Source: Candidatus Eiseniibacteriota bacterium
Lineage (GTDB): Bacteria; Eisenbacteria; RBG-16-71-46; JACRLI01
Assembly (NCBI GenBank): GCA_025351485.1
Contig: JANXVU010000095.1
Coordinates: 1 to 41,070 of the forward strand
DNA length: 41,070 nucleotides
Direction: 5' to 3'
Shown here one piece after another: positions 25,958 through 35,900 of this stretch (the stretch's first letter is position 1; the number at the start of each line of letters is the position of its first letter). The translations under genes and the position numbers were made by a program. The notes below the pieces were generated by a model that saw only the letters and a program-made list of their open reading frames with translations, searched no databases and had not been told where the DNA came from.

Positions 25958-26779
25958 ATGAGATCCATCTTCCCACTCCGAACCCGCCTGATCCCTGGCC
26001 TGTTCCTCGCCGCGTGCCTGGGGCTTTCGGCACCCAGCGGCGCACTCGCCGACAGCGTGACCTTCCTGATCAAGGACCTCACCTTTGACGGAACCGCGGC
26101 CCAGAACAACTGGCCGGTCCCCATCCACGCTTCGGAGCCGGGGGTGGATGGACATCTGGTGTGGACCTATCCGACAGGGGATTTTCAGGCGGGATCCGGG
26201 GTCCTTCAAGACCTGCTTCTGCCCATCACCTGGTTTCCGCTCGCTTCCGCGATCATCACGGTGGACGCCACCGGCATCACCGGTGCCCAGCCCGGCAACA
26301 CCCATGACCTGACCTACGATTTCCAGCTCCAGTTCGCGCAGCCGCTCACCAGTCCCACCCAGGTTTCCGGAATCAACGCCGGGGCGAGCACGTTCGATTT
26401 CACAGGCCAGTACCAGGGGTTCAACGGCGAGTGGCTTGGGAATGTCAGCGGCGGCATGGTGATTCCCGCGACGGTCGCCGGCCTCGGCGGCGCTCCGGCC
26501 AGGCCCACCGCGCTGGCCCCGGCCTCTCCCAACCCATTCCGACGGGCCACCACGATTTCCTACGACCTGGCGCGCCCCGGTACGGTCGAGCTGGCGATCC
26601 ACTCCGTGGACGGAAGGCGCGTGGCCCTCCTCGAGCGGGAGACGCAAGCCGCTGGAAGTCACCAGGTGCGTTGGGACGGCCGAGGGGCGGGCGGACAGGC
26701 CCTGCCTTCGGGAATCTACTTCCTGCGGCTCTCGACGCCGGACCGGACCTTGACCCGGTCGGTGGCCTTGCTCAGGTAG
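25958..26779 (+). CDS. Secreted protein with FlgD-like sorting module
   Basis: A 273-residue exported protein. The signal peptide is in about residues 1-31 ('PGLFLAACLGLSAPSGALA'). The middle (about 32-180) is a strand-rich domain I do not recognise, with 'LVWTYPTGDFQAGSG' and 'HDLTYDFQLQFAQPL'. The C-terminal 85 or so residues are a FlgD-Ig / type IX-like tail: 'ASPNPFRRATTISYDLA', 'VELAIHSVDGRRVALL', 'GGQALPSGIYFLRLS' and a final 'SVALLR'. AGAAAGG lies about 10 nt before the ATG. It is transcribed away from the cytochrome operon; whether it shares regulation with it is not known. Confidence 0.8.
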   Translation: MRSIFPLRTRLIPGLFLAACLGLSAPSGALADSVTFLIKDLTFDGTAAQNNWPVPIHASEPGVDGHLVWTYPTGDFQAGSGVLQDLLLPITWFPLASAIITVDATGITGAQPGNTHDLTYDFQLQFAQPLTSPTQVSGINAGASTFDFTGQYQGFNGEWLGNVSGGMVIPATVAGLGGAPARPTALAPASPNPFRRATTISYDLARPGTVELAIHSVDGRRVALLERETQAAGSHQVRWDGRGAGGQALPSGIYFLRLSTPDRTLTRSVALLR

Positions 26780-26898
26780 CCGGTCGGCCACTCCAAGGAC
26801 CGGCGCTAGGAGAGCCGGCCGCGTTCGTCTATGCTGTGGTCTCTTCGGTGCCGAGGCTGAAATGGTTCGCCCGGCCATCGAGACCCAAGGAGACCCTC

Positions 26899-29856
26899 GT
26901 GGACGTTGTGGTTCTGTTGGCCTACATCCTGGCCGCGCTGCCCGCGCTGCGGGCCCTATCCCGGAGCGGCCGCGGCGAGCGTTCCAACCTCGGGTTTTCA
27001 GTGCGGCTGAGCATCGCTCTTCTCCTGGCCCTGTTCCTGGGGCAGGGCGCGCTTTCGATCTATGTCGACCTGCTGTGGTTTCGCGAGCTCGGCGCCGCGC
27101 AACGCTACTGGACCGAGCTCTCCGCGCGCTCCACGCTCACCCTGGGCGGGATCCTTGTTTCGTTCGCGCTGCTGTGGCTGAACGCCTTCCTGGCTCGCGG
27201 CCGGCAGCCCGGTGGGGCTTCGGGGCAGGCTCCGCGGATGTCGGGAGGTATTCCGGGGCGGCCGGGCGAAGCCGAGATCATCGACATCTCCACCGGACGA
27301 ATCCATCCGATTCCAGGAGGCCCGCAGGTCGCCCGCCTGCTTGACCGCGCCCGCATGGGAGTGCTGATCGTCCTGGCGCTGGCCCTGGGCAGCGCGCTGG
27401 GCTCCAGCTGGTGGACCTTCCTCACCGCCCTGCACCAGCAGCCGTTCGGACGGGTGGATCCCCAGTTCCACCGGGACATTTCGTTCTTCGTGTTCACGCT
27501 TCCCGCATGGAGCGCGCTCCTGGAGTGGGCGACCGGCCTGCTGATGGCGTGCATCGGCACCACCGCGGTGCTGTACATCCTGCCGGCCGCTCTGGCCGGG
27601 CTTTCGCAGGGCACCTGGCTGGGGCAGCTGCGGCGCGGGGCGCGGCACCTGAGCGTGCTGGGCGGATTCCTGCTGGCGCTGTGGGGGCTGGGAGTATGGA
27701 TCTCGCGCTACGAGCTGGTGTACAGCCGGAGGGGTCCGCTGGTCGGGGTCTCGGCGGTGGACGCGAACCTGGGCGTCACGCTGCTGGGAGTGCTGGCGGT
27801 GACGCTGCTCCTTGCGGGCGCCGCCCTGGCGATCATCGGACCCCGGGGCGGCCGCCGCTTTGCGGCCTCGCTCGTGGCGGTGCTGCTTGTCAGCGCGGTG
27901 CTGGAAGTGGGGGTGATTCCTTCGGTCTACGAAGCCGTGGCGATCCGGCCCGAGCAACTGCGCGCGGAGCTTCCCTACATCCGCAGGCACCTGGAGATGA
28001 CCCGGCAGGCATTCGGGCTCGACTCCTCCCATGTGGTGGTCCGGGATTTCCCGGAACCGCGCAATCCCACGTCCGCGCAGGTGCTGGCCGACCGGACCAC
28101 CGTGTCCAACCTGCGCCTGGCCGACTGGCGCCCGCTGCAGCACACGTTCAACCAGCTCCAGACCCTGCGCACCTACTACCGGTTCTCGGACATCGACCTG
28201 GACCGCTACACCGTGGGCGGGGAGCCGCAGATGGTGATGGTATCCCTGCGTGAGCTGGACCACACCAAGGTGCCGCAGGCCCAGGGCAGCGGGGGCTGGG
28301 ACATCAACCGCTGGTTCATCTACACGCACGGATACGGGGCCTGCATCAGCAGCGTGAATGCGTTCACCCCCGAGGGCATCCCCGAGCTCCTGGTGCGGGA
28401 CCTGCCGCCGGTCTCGACCGCGCCGGAGCTCAAGATCACCCGCCCCGAAATCTACTTCGGAGAGCTCACCACCCACGCGGTCATGGTCAAGGCCCACGGG
28501 CAGCAGGAGTTTGACTATCCCCGCGGGGACGACAACGTGTTTACCACCTATCAGGGGCGCGCGGGCATTCCGCTGGGCGGGGTGTTCTCGGTGCGCCGGC
28601 TGGCCTTTGCTCTGCGCTACCACACGCTTAAGTTCTTCCTGTCGTCGTACATCGCGTCCGAAACGCGGATCCTGTTTGACCGGGACATCGACACCCGGCT
28701 GGAAAAGCTGGCGCCGTTCCTGACTCCCGACCGCGATCCCTACCCGATCGTCCGGCCGGACGGCTCGCTCACGCTGATGCGCGACTTCTACACCAGCACC
28801 GACCGCTATCCGTACGCGGCCAAAATGGCCGGGGTCAACTACATGCGCAACAGCGTCAAGGCCACCGTGGACTGCTACAACGGCTCGGTGCGTTTCTACG
28901 TGGTGGACGAGGCCGATCCGCTGGTGCTCACGTATCGCAAGATCTTCCCCGAATTGTTCTCGCCGGCATCCCAGGTCCCGGCCGACGTGCGTGCGCACTA
29001 CCGGTACCCCGAGGACATGCTGGCGATCCAGGCGGATGTGTACGGGGCCTTCCACGTGAAGGATCCGGTGACGTTCTACAACCACGAGGACGTGTGGGAG
29101 GGGAGCGCCGAGGTGGCCGAGGGCGCGGCCGGCGGCACCACCGTGCCGGTGCTGCCCTACTACATGCTGATGCGGCTGCCCGGCCAGCCCAAGGCCGAAT
29201 ACTTACAGATGATCCCGCTCACCCCGCGCGGCAAGGACAACATGATCGCGTGGGTGGCGGGCCTGTGCGATCCGGACCGCTACGGGACCATCGTGGCCTA
29301 TCACCTGCCCAAGGGCACCATCAGCTACGGGCCGCGGCAGATCGAGGCGCGGATCGACCAGGACGCCACGATTTCCAAGGACCTGACCCTGTGGAACCAG
29401 CAGGGCTCGCAGGTGCTTCGCGGCAATCTGCTGACCGTGCCGATCGAGGGATCCTTCCTGTACGTGGAGCCGCTCTACATCCAGTCGACCGGGGGCAAGA
29501 TCCCCGAGCTCAAGCGGGTGATCGTGGCCACGCAGAAGGACATCGGGTACGGGAACTCGCTGGAGGAGGCGCTCACCGACCTGTTCGGTCCCACCGTGGG
29601 GGCGCTCGCGCCGGCAGCCAGGGGCGACAGCGCCCAGGCGCCGGCCGCCACTGCATCCACTCCCGCGGCGCCGGAGGCACGCATCCGGCAGGCTGCCCGG
29701 GGTGGCGCGGACCCGGCGCTGGTGCACTCGGCGGCGGAACACCTGCGGCGCTACCAGCAACTCATGGGCGCGGGCAAGGCGGGGGAAGCCGGGCTGGAAC
29801 TCGATGGGCTTTCGAGGGACCTGCGCGAACTCGAGCGGCTCTCGGGGAGGCGGTAA
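26899..29856 (+). CDS. UPF0182 family membrane protein
   Basis: A 985-residue protein of the UPF0182/COG1615 family, whose function is not established. About seven membrane spans occupy the first 350 residues ('VVVLLAYILAALPALRAL', 'LSIALLLALFLGQGALSIY', 'LGGILVSFALLWLNAFL' and others). A long extracytoplasmic region follows with conserved runs such as 'NLRLADWRPLQHTFNQLQ', 'YTHGYGACISSVNAF', 'EIYFGELTTHAVMV' and 'FDYPRGDDNVFTTY'. The C-terminus has an Ala/Pro-rich linker and a short helical end. GTG 26899 is chosen because AAGGAG lies 8 nt upstream and the first span follows; the frame is open much further back into the preceding gene's region but without sense. Confidence 0.92.
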   Translation: MDVVVLLAYILAALPALRALSRSGRGERSNLGFSVRLSIALLLALFLGQGALSIYVDLLWFRELGAAQRYWTELSARSTLTLGGILVSFALLWLNAFLARGRQPGGASGQAPRMSGGIPGRPGEAEIIDISTGRIHPIPGGPQVARLLDRARMGVLIVLALALGSALGSSWWTFLTALHQQPFGRVDPQFHRDISFFVFTLPAWSALLEWATGLLMACIGTTAVLYILPAALAGLSQGTWLGQLRRGARHLSVLGGFLLALWGLGVWISRYELVYSRRGPLVGVSAVDANLGVTLLGVLAVTLLLAGAALAIIGPRGGRRFAASLVAVLLVSAVLEVGVIPSVYEAVAIRPEQLRAELPYIRRHLEMTRQAFGLDSSHVVVRDFPEPRNPTSAQVLADRTTVSNLRLADWRPLQHTFNQLQTLRTYYRFSDIDLDRYTVGGEPQMVMVSLRELDHTKVPQAQGSGGWDINRWFIYTHGYGACISSVNAFTPEGIPELLVRDLPPVSTAPELKITRPEIYFGELTTHAVMVKAHGQQEFDYPRGDDNVFTTYQGRAGIPLGGVFSVRRLAFALRYHTLKFFLSSYIASETRILFDRDIDTRLEKLAPFLTPDRDPYPIVRPDGSLTLMRDFYTSTDRYPYAAKMAGVNYMRNSVKATVDCYNGSVRFYVVDEADPLVLTYRKIFPELFSPASQVPADVRAHYRYPEDMLAIQADVYGAFHVKDPVTFYNHEDVWEGSAEVAEGAAGGTTVPVLPYYMLMRLPGQPKAEYLQMIPLTPRGKDNMIAWVAGLCDPDRYGTIVAYHLPKGTISYGPRQIEARIDQDATISKDLTLWNQQGSQVLRGNLLTVPIEGSFLYVEPLYIQSTGGKIPELKRVIVATQKDIGYGNSLEEALTDLFGPTVGALAPAARGDSAQAPAATASTPAAPEARIRQAARGGADPALVHSAAEHLRRYQQLMGAGKAGEAGLELDGLSRDLRELERLSGRR

Positions 29857-29892
29857 GGGCGGGGCGCCACCGGCATCGGGCGCGCGGCGACG

Positions 29893-31230
29893 TCAGGCGA
29901 AGGTCGGCTCCGGGACTTCCCGGTCGTCCTCGATCTCGACGTCGATCGCTGCTTGAAAGATCCGGCCGCGGTCGTCGAATTCCCGTGCCAGCTCCAGCAT
30001 GGTGCGAATGTCGGGGGCGACCCGGCTGTCGAAGATGATCCTGTGGTTGGCAGTCACAACCACGTTTTTCGAGATGTCCACCATCCTCGGGTGCAGATAC
30101 AGCCGAATCCGGCGGGCGTTCAAGCTCGTCACGGTGAAGGCATTGTTCCCCTCGTTCACCGCCTGGACCTCCTGCCCATCCATGTCCCCGGATGTGCCCG
30201 GCGCCGCGGGCATCAGCCGCAGCCAGTGAAACGTGCCGGCGGGGATCCCCCGGCCGCTCCTCCACGTGTGGGCCATGCCCCAGTTGGGATGCGCGTCCGG
30301 GATGTTGAATTCCATAGCGCCCCCTCCGCGAGCCTGGACGCTGTTCCGGTACAGGTCGCGCGGATGTTCCTGGAAGAACCGCGCGATCCCGGGGATCTGG
30401 TCCGGAAAGATCTCGTGGCCCCCGCGGGCCTCCTCGTGCTGCCTCCAGGAATATCCGTGGCGATCCATCCAGTCCCGGATGGCGCGGTTGAACTCCCGGA
30501 TCTGGTAGGGCTCGTCCTCGCCCCAGGTCGCATAGCCGGGCACGTTGCACAGGTTGTGGACCTGCTTGTCCTTCACGTAGTCGTAGCCGCCGCTCATCGG
30601 GCTGATGGCGCCCCAGCGGTCCCCGAAGTTGATCCCGCAGCGCCACGCCAGGTGCCCGCCCATGGAATGCCCGGTGAGATGGACCCTGTCGGGATCCACG
30701 TGGTAGTCGCGCGTCACCTTTGAAATCGTGGAGAACAGGATCGAGTAGCCGATCGCGCCCCAGCCGCGGTCGGTGATCGGGGCGACCAGGATCAGGCCGT
30801 GCCGCCCCGCTTCCTCGATCCAGAAGGGGTCGATCGAGTGGATGGCCGCCTCGCTCCCGAATTCCAGGTCGCGGCCGGCGCTGCCCCCGTGGGCCACCAC
30901 CACCATGGGCCAGGCGCGAGCGGAGTCGTAGTCGCCCGGGACGTAGATGTGATAGTTCACCGAGTGATCCACGTGCAGGCAGTCCAGGGCCAGTCCTTCG
31001 GTGAGCGCGCCCGCTTTCTGTGGGGCTTCGGGATAGTTTGCCCGGCCCCCGCGGAGCATGGACTCCACCTCCGCGATGCCGAGGCCGGCCCGCGAGAACA
31101 TCTCGAGCAGCGGTTCGATCGGGGCGCTCCGTTCGTAGCGCCGGTCGAGCCACGCATCGAGCGCTTCCCATTCGGCCCGCCTTGCGCCGCGCGGGCCATG
31201 GGACCACTGGAACTTCAGGAAATTTCGCAT
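29893..31230 (-). CDS. Alpha/beta hydrolase, esterase/depolymerase type
   Basis: A 445-residue protein with no signal peptide. The hydrolase core begins near residue 90 ('VNYHIYVPGDY', 'WPMVVVAHGGSAG', an oxyanion-hole HGG). The nucleophile is S189 in 'GHSMGGH'. The likely catalytic His is H272 in 'GGHEIFPDQIP', with an acidic residue between them (D239/E240 region). The pattern fits the PHB-depolymerase / feruloyl-esterase-like group (prolyl-oligopeptidase fold). A C-terminal strand-rich domain (about 330-445, 'ARRIRLYLHPRMVDISKNV') is extra and unassigned. The promoter is 9 nt from the ATG with no Shine-Dalgarno, suggesting a leaderless message. Substrate unknown. Confidence 0.82.
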   Translation of the reverse strand: MRNFLKFQWSHGPRGARRAEWEALDAWLDRRYERSAPIEPLLEMFSRAGLGIAEVESMLRGGRANYPEAPQKAGALTEGLALDCLHVDHSVNYHIYVPGDYDSARAWPMVVVAHGGSAGRDLEFGSEAAIHSIDPFWIEEAGRHGLILVAPITDRGWGAIGYSILFSTISKVTRDYHVDPDRVHLTGHSMGGHLAWRCGINFGDRWGAISPMSGGYDYVKDKQVHNLCNVPGYATWGEDEPYQIREFNRAIRDWMDRHGYSWRQHEEARGGHEIFPDQIPGIARFFQEHPRDLYRNSVQARGGGAMEFNIPDAHPNWGMAHTWRSGRGIPAGTFHWLRLMPAAPGTSGDMDGQEVQAVNEGNNAFTVTSLNARRIRLYLHPRMVDISKNVVVTANHRIIFDSRVAPDIRTMLELAREFDDRGRIFQAAIDVEIEDDREVPEPTFA

Positions 31231-31239
31231 GTCCCGGGA

Positions 31240-31267
31240 ATTCTAGCGCCGGGCGGCGATTCCGCAA
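31240..31267 (-). promoter_or_regulatory. Promoter giving a leaderless hydrolase message
   Basis: On the reverse strand: TTGCGG (31267-31262), 16-bp spacer, TAGAAT (31245-31240), then 9 nt, then ATG 31230. Both hexamers are close to consensus. The transcript start would fall within about three bases of the ATG, leaving no room for a ribosome site. Confidence 0.65.
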
Positions 31268-31328
31268 TCCGCGCGCAGGTTCCCCGGCTCGCCGGGGCGG
31301 CGGGCCGGATGCGCGGCCACGCATGGAA

Positions 31329-31337
31329 TGCTAATGT
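31329..31337 (+). promoter_or_regulatory. Possible -10 of the MATE gene
   Basis: TGC-TAATGT lies about 70 bp before the preferred start TTG 31402. There is no convincing -35. It shares the TGC extension with other promoters here. Confidence 0.25.
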
Positions 31338-31401
31338 GGGGCATTCGGAAGCCCGCCCCGGCGCGGGCAAGCCCTTCCTCATCCATCTGAAAGAGTCCCC
31401 G

Positions 31402-32793
31402 TTGGGCCAGGCTACCACTCGCATCACCGCCCGATCCTTTCGACCCGGCTCTGCCGACCTGAACAGGCTGGCCGCGCTGGCGCTGCCCATCGTGGTGGTG
31501 CAGGTCGGCATGATGACCATGGGAGTGGTTGATTCCATCCTGCTCGGGCACCTTTCCGCGGCGGATCTGGCCGCCGGCGCGCTGGGGAACATGTACTTCT
31601 TCGGGATGGCCGGCCTGGGGATGGGCACGCTGTACGCCCTGGATCCGATCGTCGCGCAGGCGGTGGGGGCGGGCGAGCAGGAAGGCGTGGCGCGGGGCCT
31701 GCAGCGCGGACTGATGCTCGCGGTGATGATCAGCGCCGTGACGTCGCTGGGATTCCTGCCGGCCGGGCACGTGTTCGTCCTGCTCGGCCAACCGGCCGAA
31801 GTGGTGCCGCGGGCCGCCGGCTATGCGCTGGCATCCATCCCCGGCGTGCTGCCGTTCTTCGGTTTCATCGTGCTTCGGCAGACGCTCCAGGCGATGGGCC
31901 GCCTGAGGCCGATCGTCATCACCATCCTGCTCTCCAACCTGCTCAACTTCGCCCTCGCCTGGGCGCTGATCTTTGGCCACCTCGGATCGCCCGCCATGGG
32001 CGCGGCCGGCGCGGCATGGGCTTCCTCGCTGGCCCGCTGGGGCATGATGCTCGGACTCCTTGGACTGTCCTGGCGCGATCTCGCGCCCCATCTGGACCAC
32101 CTTCGGTCCGAGGTCCTGGAATTCGGGCCCCTCTTGAAGATGCTCTGGATCGGCGTGCCGATCGGGCTGCAGTTCCAGCTCGAGATGGGCGTGTTCTCCG
32201 TGGTGGCGCTGCTGATGGGCCGCATCGGCACCCAGGCCATCGCCGCGCACCAGATCGCCATCAACATCGCTTCGCTCACCTTCATGGTGCCGCTGGGAGT
32301 TTCGGGCGCAGCCGCCGTGCTGGTCGGCCAGGCGGTGGGAGCGGGCGACATCGCCGGTGCGCGCCGCGGGGCGCTGGCGGCCTTGCTGGCCGGTGCGGGT
32401 TTCATGCTGGTCTCGGGATTGACGCTGACGGTGCTGCCCGGCCTTCTTGCGGGGGTCTACACGAGGGATCCCGCGGTGCTCTCGGTCGCCATTACGCTCA
32501 TTCCCATCGCCGGCGTGTTCCAGGTGTTCGACGGGCTGCAGGTGGTTTCGATCGGCGTGCTGCGCGGGGTGGGGGACACGCGCACCCCGCTGCTCGTGAA
32601 TATCCTGGGTTTTTGGCTGATAGGGCTGCCGGTGAGCCTGACTCTGGCCTTCCGGGCGGGACTGGGGGCCCCGGGACTGTGGTGGGGGCTGGTGGTCGGG
32701 TTGATCCTCGTGGCGGGATTCCTGGTGTTCCGGGTGGCCCAGCGATTGTCGCGGGGGATCGGCCGGATTGTCGTGGACCAGCCGGCGGCCTGA
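31402..32793 (+). CDS. MATE family efflux transporter (NorM-like)
   Basis: A 463-residue inner-membrane protein with about twelve hydrophobic helices in two similar halves, as in MATE cation/drug antiporters. Typical stretches are 'LALPIVVVQVGMMTMGVVDS', 'GLGMGTLYALDPIVAQAVGA', 'SIPGVLPFFGFIVLRQTLQA' and, in the second half, 'AAHQIAINIASLTFMVPLG' and 'IGVLRGVGDTRTPLLVNI'. It would export drugs or metabolites using Na+ or H+. Start: the frame is open far upstream, but TTG 31402 has an AAAGAG nearby and leaves about 26 residues before the first helix, as expected for the family; GTG 31336 and ATG 31309 are less likely. It is divergent from the hydrolase gene. Confidence 0.9.
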   Translation: MGQATTRITARSFRPGSADLNRLAALALPIVVVQVGMMTMGVVDSILLGHLSAADLAAGALGNMYFFGMAGLGMGTLYALDPIVAQAVGAGEQEGVARGLQRGLMLAVMISAVTSLGFLPAGHVFVLLGQPAEVVPRAAGYALASIPGVLPFFGFIVLRQTLQAMGRLRPIVITILLSNLLNFALAWALIFGHLGSPAMGAAGAAWASSLARWGMMLGLLGLSWRDLAPHLDHLRSEVLEFGPLLKMLWIGVPIGLQFQLEMGVFSVVALLMGRIGTQAIAAHQIAINIASLTFMVPLGVSGAAAVLVGQAVGAGDIAGARRGALAALLAGAGFMLVSGLTLTVLPGLLAGVYTRDPAVLSVAITLIPIAGVFQVFDGLQVVSIGVLRGVGDTRTPLLVNILGFWLIGLPVSLTLAFRAGLGAPGLWWGLVVGLILVAGFLVFRVAQRLSRGIGRIVVDQPAA

Positions 32794-32826
32794 TCCCGGT
32801 TGTGCGTGTACGCCGGGCGCGCGGGA

Positions 32827-32835
32827 TGCTAAAAT
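32827..32835 (+). promoter_or_regulatory. Extended -10 promoter of the TPR-CHAT/kinase cassette
   Basis: TGC-TAAAAT (TAAAAT 32830-32835) lies about 90 bp before ATG 32924. The only TTG-type -35 (TTGTGC, 32800-32805) is 24 bp away. The same arrangement with a 24-bp gap occurs before the DUF2911 gene. Confidence 0.5.
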
Positions 32836-32923
32836 CCATCTTCCAATCCTGGGTTGCCACGGTGCGGGATGTCCATGCCGCCGCGACTGGTTTCTCCCCC
32901 GTTCTCCCTTCCCTGAGGTGACG

Positions 32924-35900
32924 ATGGCTCGCCTGCTGACACCCATGCTTGCAGCGGCCCTGTCGATAACCCTGTTGTCCTCATTCCCCCCCGACCCCAG
33001 GGCGGGCGGATCTCCAGGCGCTCGCCTTGCGGCACGGTTCCGGGAGGTGGACAGCCTCTTGTCCCTGGAGCGCTCGGCCGCGGCGGACAGCCTGGCCACG
33101 CTGGCCCTGGCCGAGGCCGAACAGGCGGATCCTCCGGATTCGGCGATGATCGCCGGGGCGATGATGCGCGTCGGCAAGGCGCGCTATGCCCGCCGCATGC
33201 TGAAGGACTCGGTGGCCTATACCATGCTCACCGGCAGCCTGGCCATCCAGTCGCGGCTGTCACACCCCGATTACGCGGAACTGGCCGAAACCCACACCAG
33301 GCTCGGCCGCGTTCTGGCGGAGACCGATCGCGCCGACTCGGCGCTCATCCAATACGCCGCGGCCCTTGCCGCCGCGGAAGCCGGCGGGCTCGCGAACGAT
33401 TCCACGCGGGCGGTGCTCCTGTGGAACAAGGGAACCGCGCTGCGGACTCTCAGCCGGCCACGGGAGGCCGAGGCCACGCTCCTGGATGCCATCGCCCGGA
33501 TGGAACGCTGGGGAGGTCCGCAGCACACGGGCTTGCCGCTCTTGCTGAACGTGCTCTCCGGCGCCTACGTCGACCTGGGCCGGTTCGCCGAGGCGCGCGC
33601 GGCCCTGGAGCGGGCCATCGGGATCGTGGAGCGCACGCAGGGAGGCGAATCTGCGGATCTGATTCCGCTTGTGAACCGGCAGGCGACCATCGAACACCGG
33701 GCCGGCGACACGGCGCGCTCGATCGAGCTGCTCGAGCGCGCGCTCGCGATCTCGGCGAAAGTCTATGGCGCCGAGGACGTGCACTCCTTCCCACTCCGCT
33801 ACAACACCGCGCTCAGGCTGATGGACTTCGGCGACTACAAAGGCGCCTCGCGCTGGTTCCGCGATGCGCTCCGCATCGGCGAAGCTCACTACGGGAAGGG
33901 TCATATCAGCACCGAACAGACCCGCACCATGCTGGGATACGCCGAAGTCTCGGCCGGCGACACGGCCGAAGCGCTGCGCGACCTGGACCAGGCCCAGGCC
34001 GAGCTCGAGAAACGCCCGCTCGACCCGAACCAGATGCTGGTCTACTGCTACCGCAGCCGCGCCGCGGTGCTGCTCATGCGCGGCGACGTCCAGGGGGCTC
34101 GCCGGGTGGCGAACCGGGGGCTCGCGATCCTGGCCACCAGCCCGTCCCCGCTGCTCGAGGCCCAGATGGGTCTCTACGAACAGAAGGTCGAGGCCGCCCG
34201 GCTCGCGAGCGACCTCTCGGGCCTCGACAGCACCAACGCCCAGATGGCGGCGCTATTCGACACTCCCGAGAGCCGGGGCCTGGAAACGTACATGGAGTAC
34301 CTGTGCCTGCGTGGGCGCAGCGAGGCGGCGCTGGGGCGCGTGGACTCGGCGTGGGTGCACCTCCTGGCCGCGGAACAGATCGAACGGCAGCGACTGGAGC
34401 GCAACATCCGGGCGTTGCCCGATGCGCGCGCGCTCGAGTTCTCGAGCCTGAATGCCGCGCCGCTGGACTTCCTGATCCAGTTCGCGTCCGGGCGCGGGCC
34501 CTCGGCCGACGCCGTCGCCTGGGACCGCGTGATCCGCTGGCGCGGCAGCGTCCACGACGAGATGGCACGCCGGCGCGCCCCGGAGGTGGCAGCCGGGGAT
34601 ACCGCACTTGCGGGCGCACACGGGCGCTGGACGACATCGGCGCAGCGGCTGGCACGCGCCGAGGTGGGAGGGGCGCCTCCCGCGTCGCTCGAGACGCTGC
34701 GCACCGAATCCGCGGAAGCCGAGCGGAGCTACGGTTCGCTGATCGCCTCGCACGGGATCGGCCCCGACACCGCCGCCGCTAGCCTGGAGCGGGTCCGGGG
34801 GGCGCTGGCGCCCAGGGAGGCGCTGGTCGGAATCGTCGAGAGCTTTGCTTCGGGCGACACGGCCCGCTTGATCGCGTTCGTCGTCCCTTCGGCGGCTGCC
34901 CCCGTGCAACGTATCGAACTTGGACCCACCCGCCGGATTCGCGACGCGATCGGGGCCTGGCGGGCGGCCATTTCCACGCCGCCCGAACCGGGCGCCGAAG
35001 CCGAGTCCGAGGCGGCTTGCCGAAAACTAGGCTCGATCGTGCGCTCGCTCACCTGGGGCCGCCTTGCGCCGGCCATCGGCGGCGCCGGGGCGGTGGCCTT
35101 GGTTCCGGATGGCCCGCTGGTGGATCTGCCCTGGGCGGCCTTGCCGGAAGGGAAGCGCGGCTACTGGGTGGAGCACGCTCCGCGCCTTCGCACGATCGAA
35201 TCGGAGCGCACGCTGCTCGAGCCCGATTCCCGCGTCGGCCGTGGAATGCTCGCGCTGGGAGACCCGGACTTCAATCGCAGGGGTGGCGCCCAGACGCCCG
35301 CGCCCACGATGTACGCGGCGGCCTTCCGGGGTCCGCTTGGAAATTGCGCGTCCGGGGAAGCGCTCAAGTTTCCGCCGCTGGCCGGAGCCCGGGCCGAAGC
35401 GATGGAGGTCGCGGACCGCTGGGACGCGGCGCATCCCCTGGAACGCGCGCGCCGGCTCCTGGGAGCCGACGCCGACCAACCGGCGTTCTGCCGCGACGCC
35501 CCGGGCCGCGAAGTGCTGCACATCGCCACCCATGGCGTGGTGTGGGGCGACTCGTGCGCCCCGGTCGCCGCGAATGGCCGGGGTGTGGGCGGGGTTGGAC
35601 GGATCGGGCCCGGCAGGGCCGCGCGCAAGCCGGGAGCAGGCAAGCCCGCCGGCCTGGCCGCGGCCGCGGCCCCCACGCCATCCGCATCGCCCATCGTCTC
35701 GCCCTGGATGGGGCGACGCGTGTGGCTGGCGCTGGCCGGGGCGAACCACGCCCGCGAGACGGCCCTTGAATCCGACGATGGACTGCTCACCGCGACCGAC
35801 ATCTCCCTGCTCGACCTGTCCGGCGTTCGGTGGGTGGTGCTTTCGGCCTGCCAGTCGGGGGTGGGGGATTCATGGCCCCGCGAGGGCGCGATCGGAATGC

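Noticed and set aside
25591-26088. 165-residue forward frame in the divergent intergenic region
   Set aside because: Runs into the secreted-protein gene in another phase, lacks a ribosome site, and its sequence is Pro/Arg-rich without structure.
26779-26804. Hairpin GCCGGTC/GACCGGC after the 273-residue secreted protein
   Set aside because: Seven-base stem with a 12-nt loop and no T run; too weak to call a terminator.
26998-29085. 695-residue reverse-strand frame inside the UPF0182 gene
   Set aside because: Antisense shadow of a conserved membrane protein; composition is Arg/His/Gln-rich and not protein-like.
31243-33177. 644-residue reverse-strand frame across the MATE gene
   Set aside because: Antisense to a clear MATE protein; crosses the gene boundary and shows no motif.
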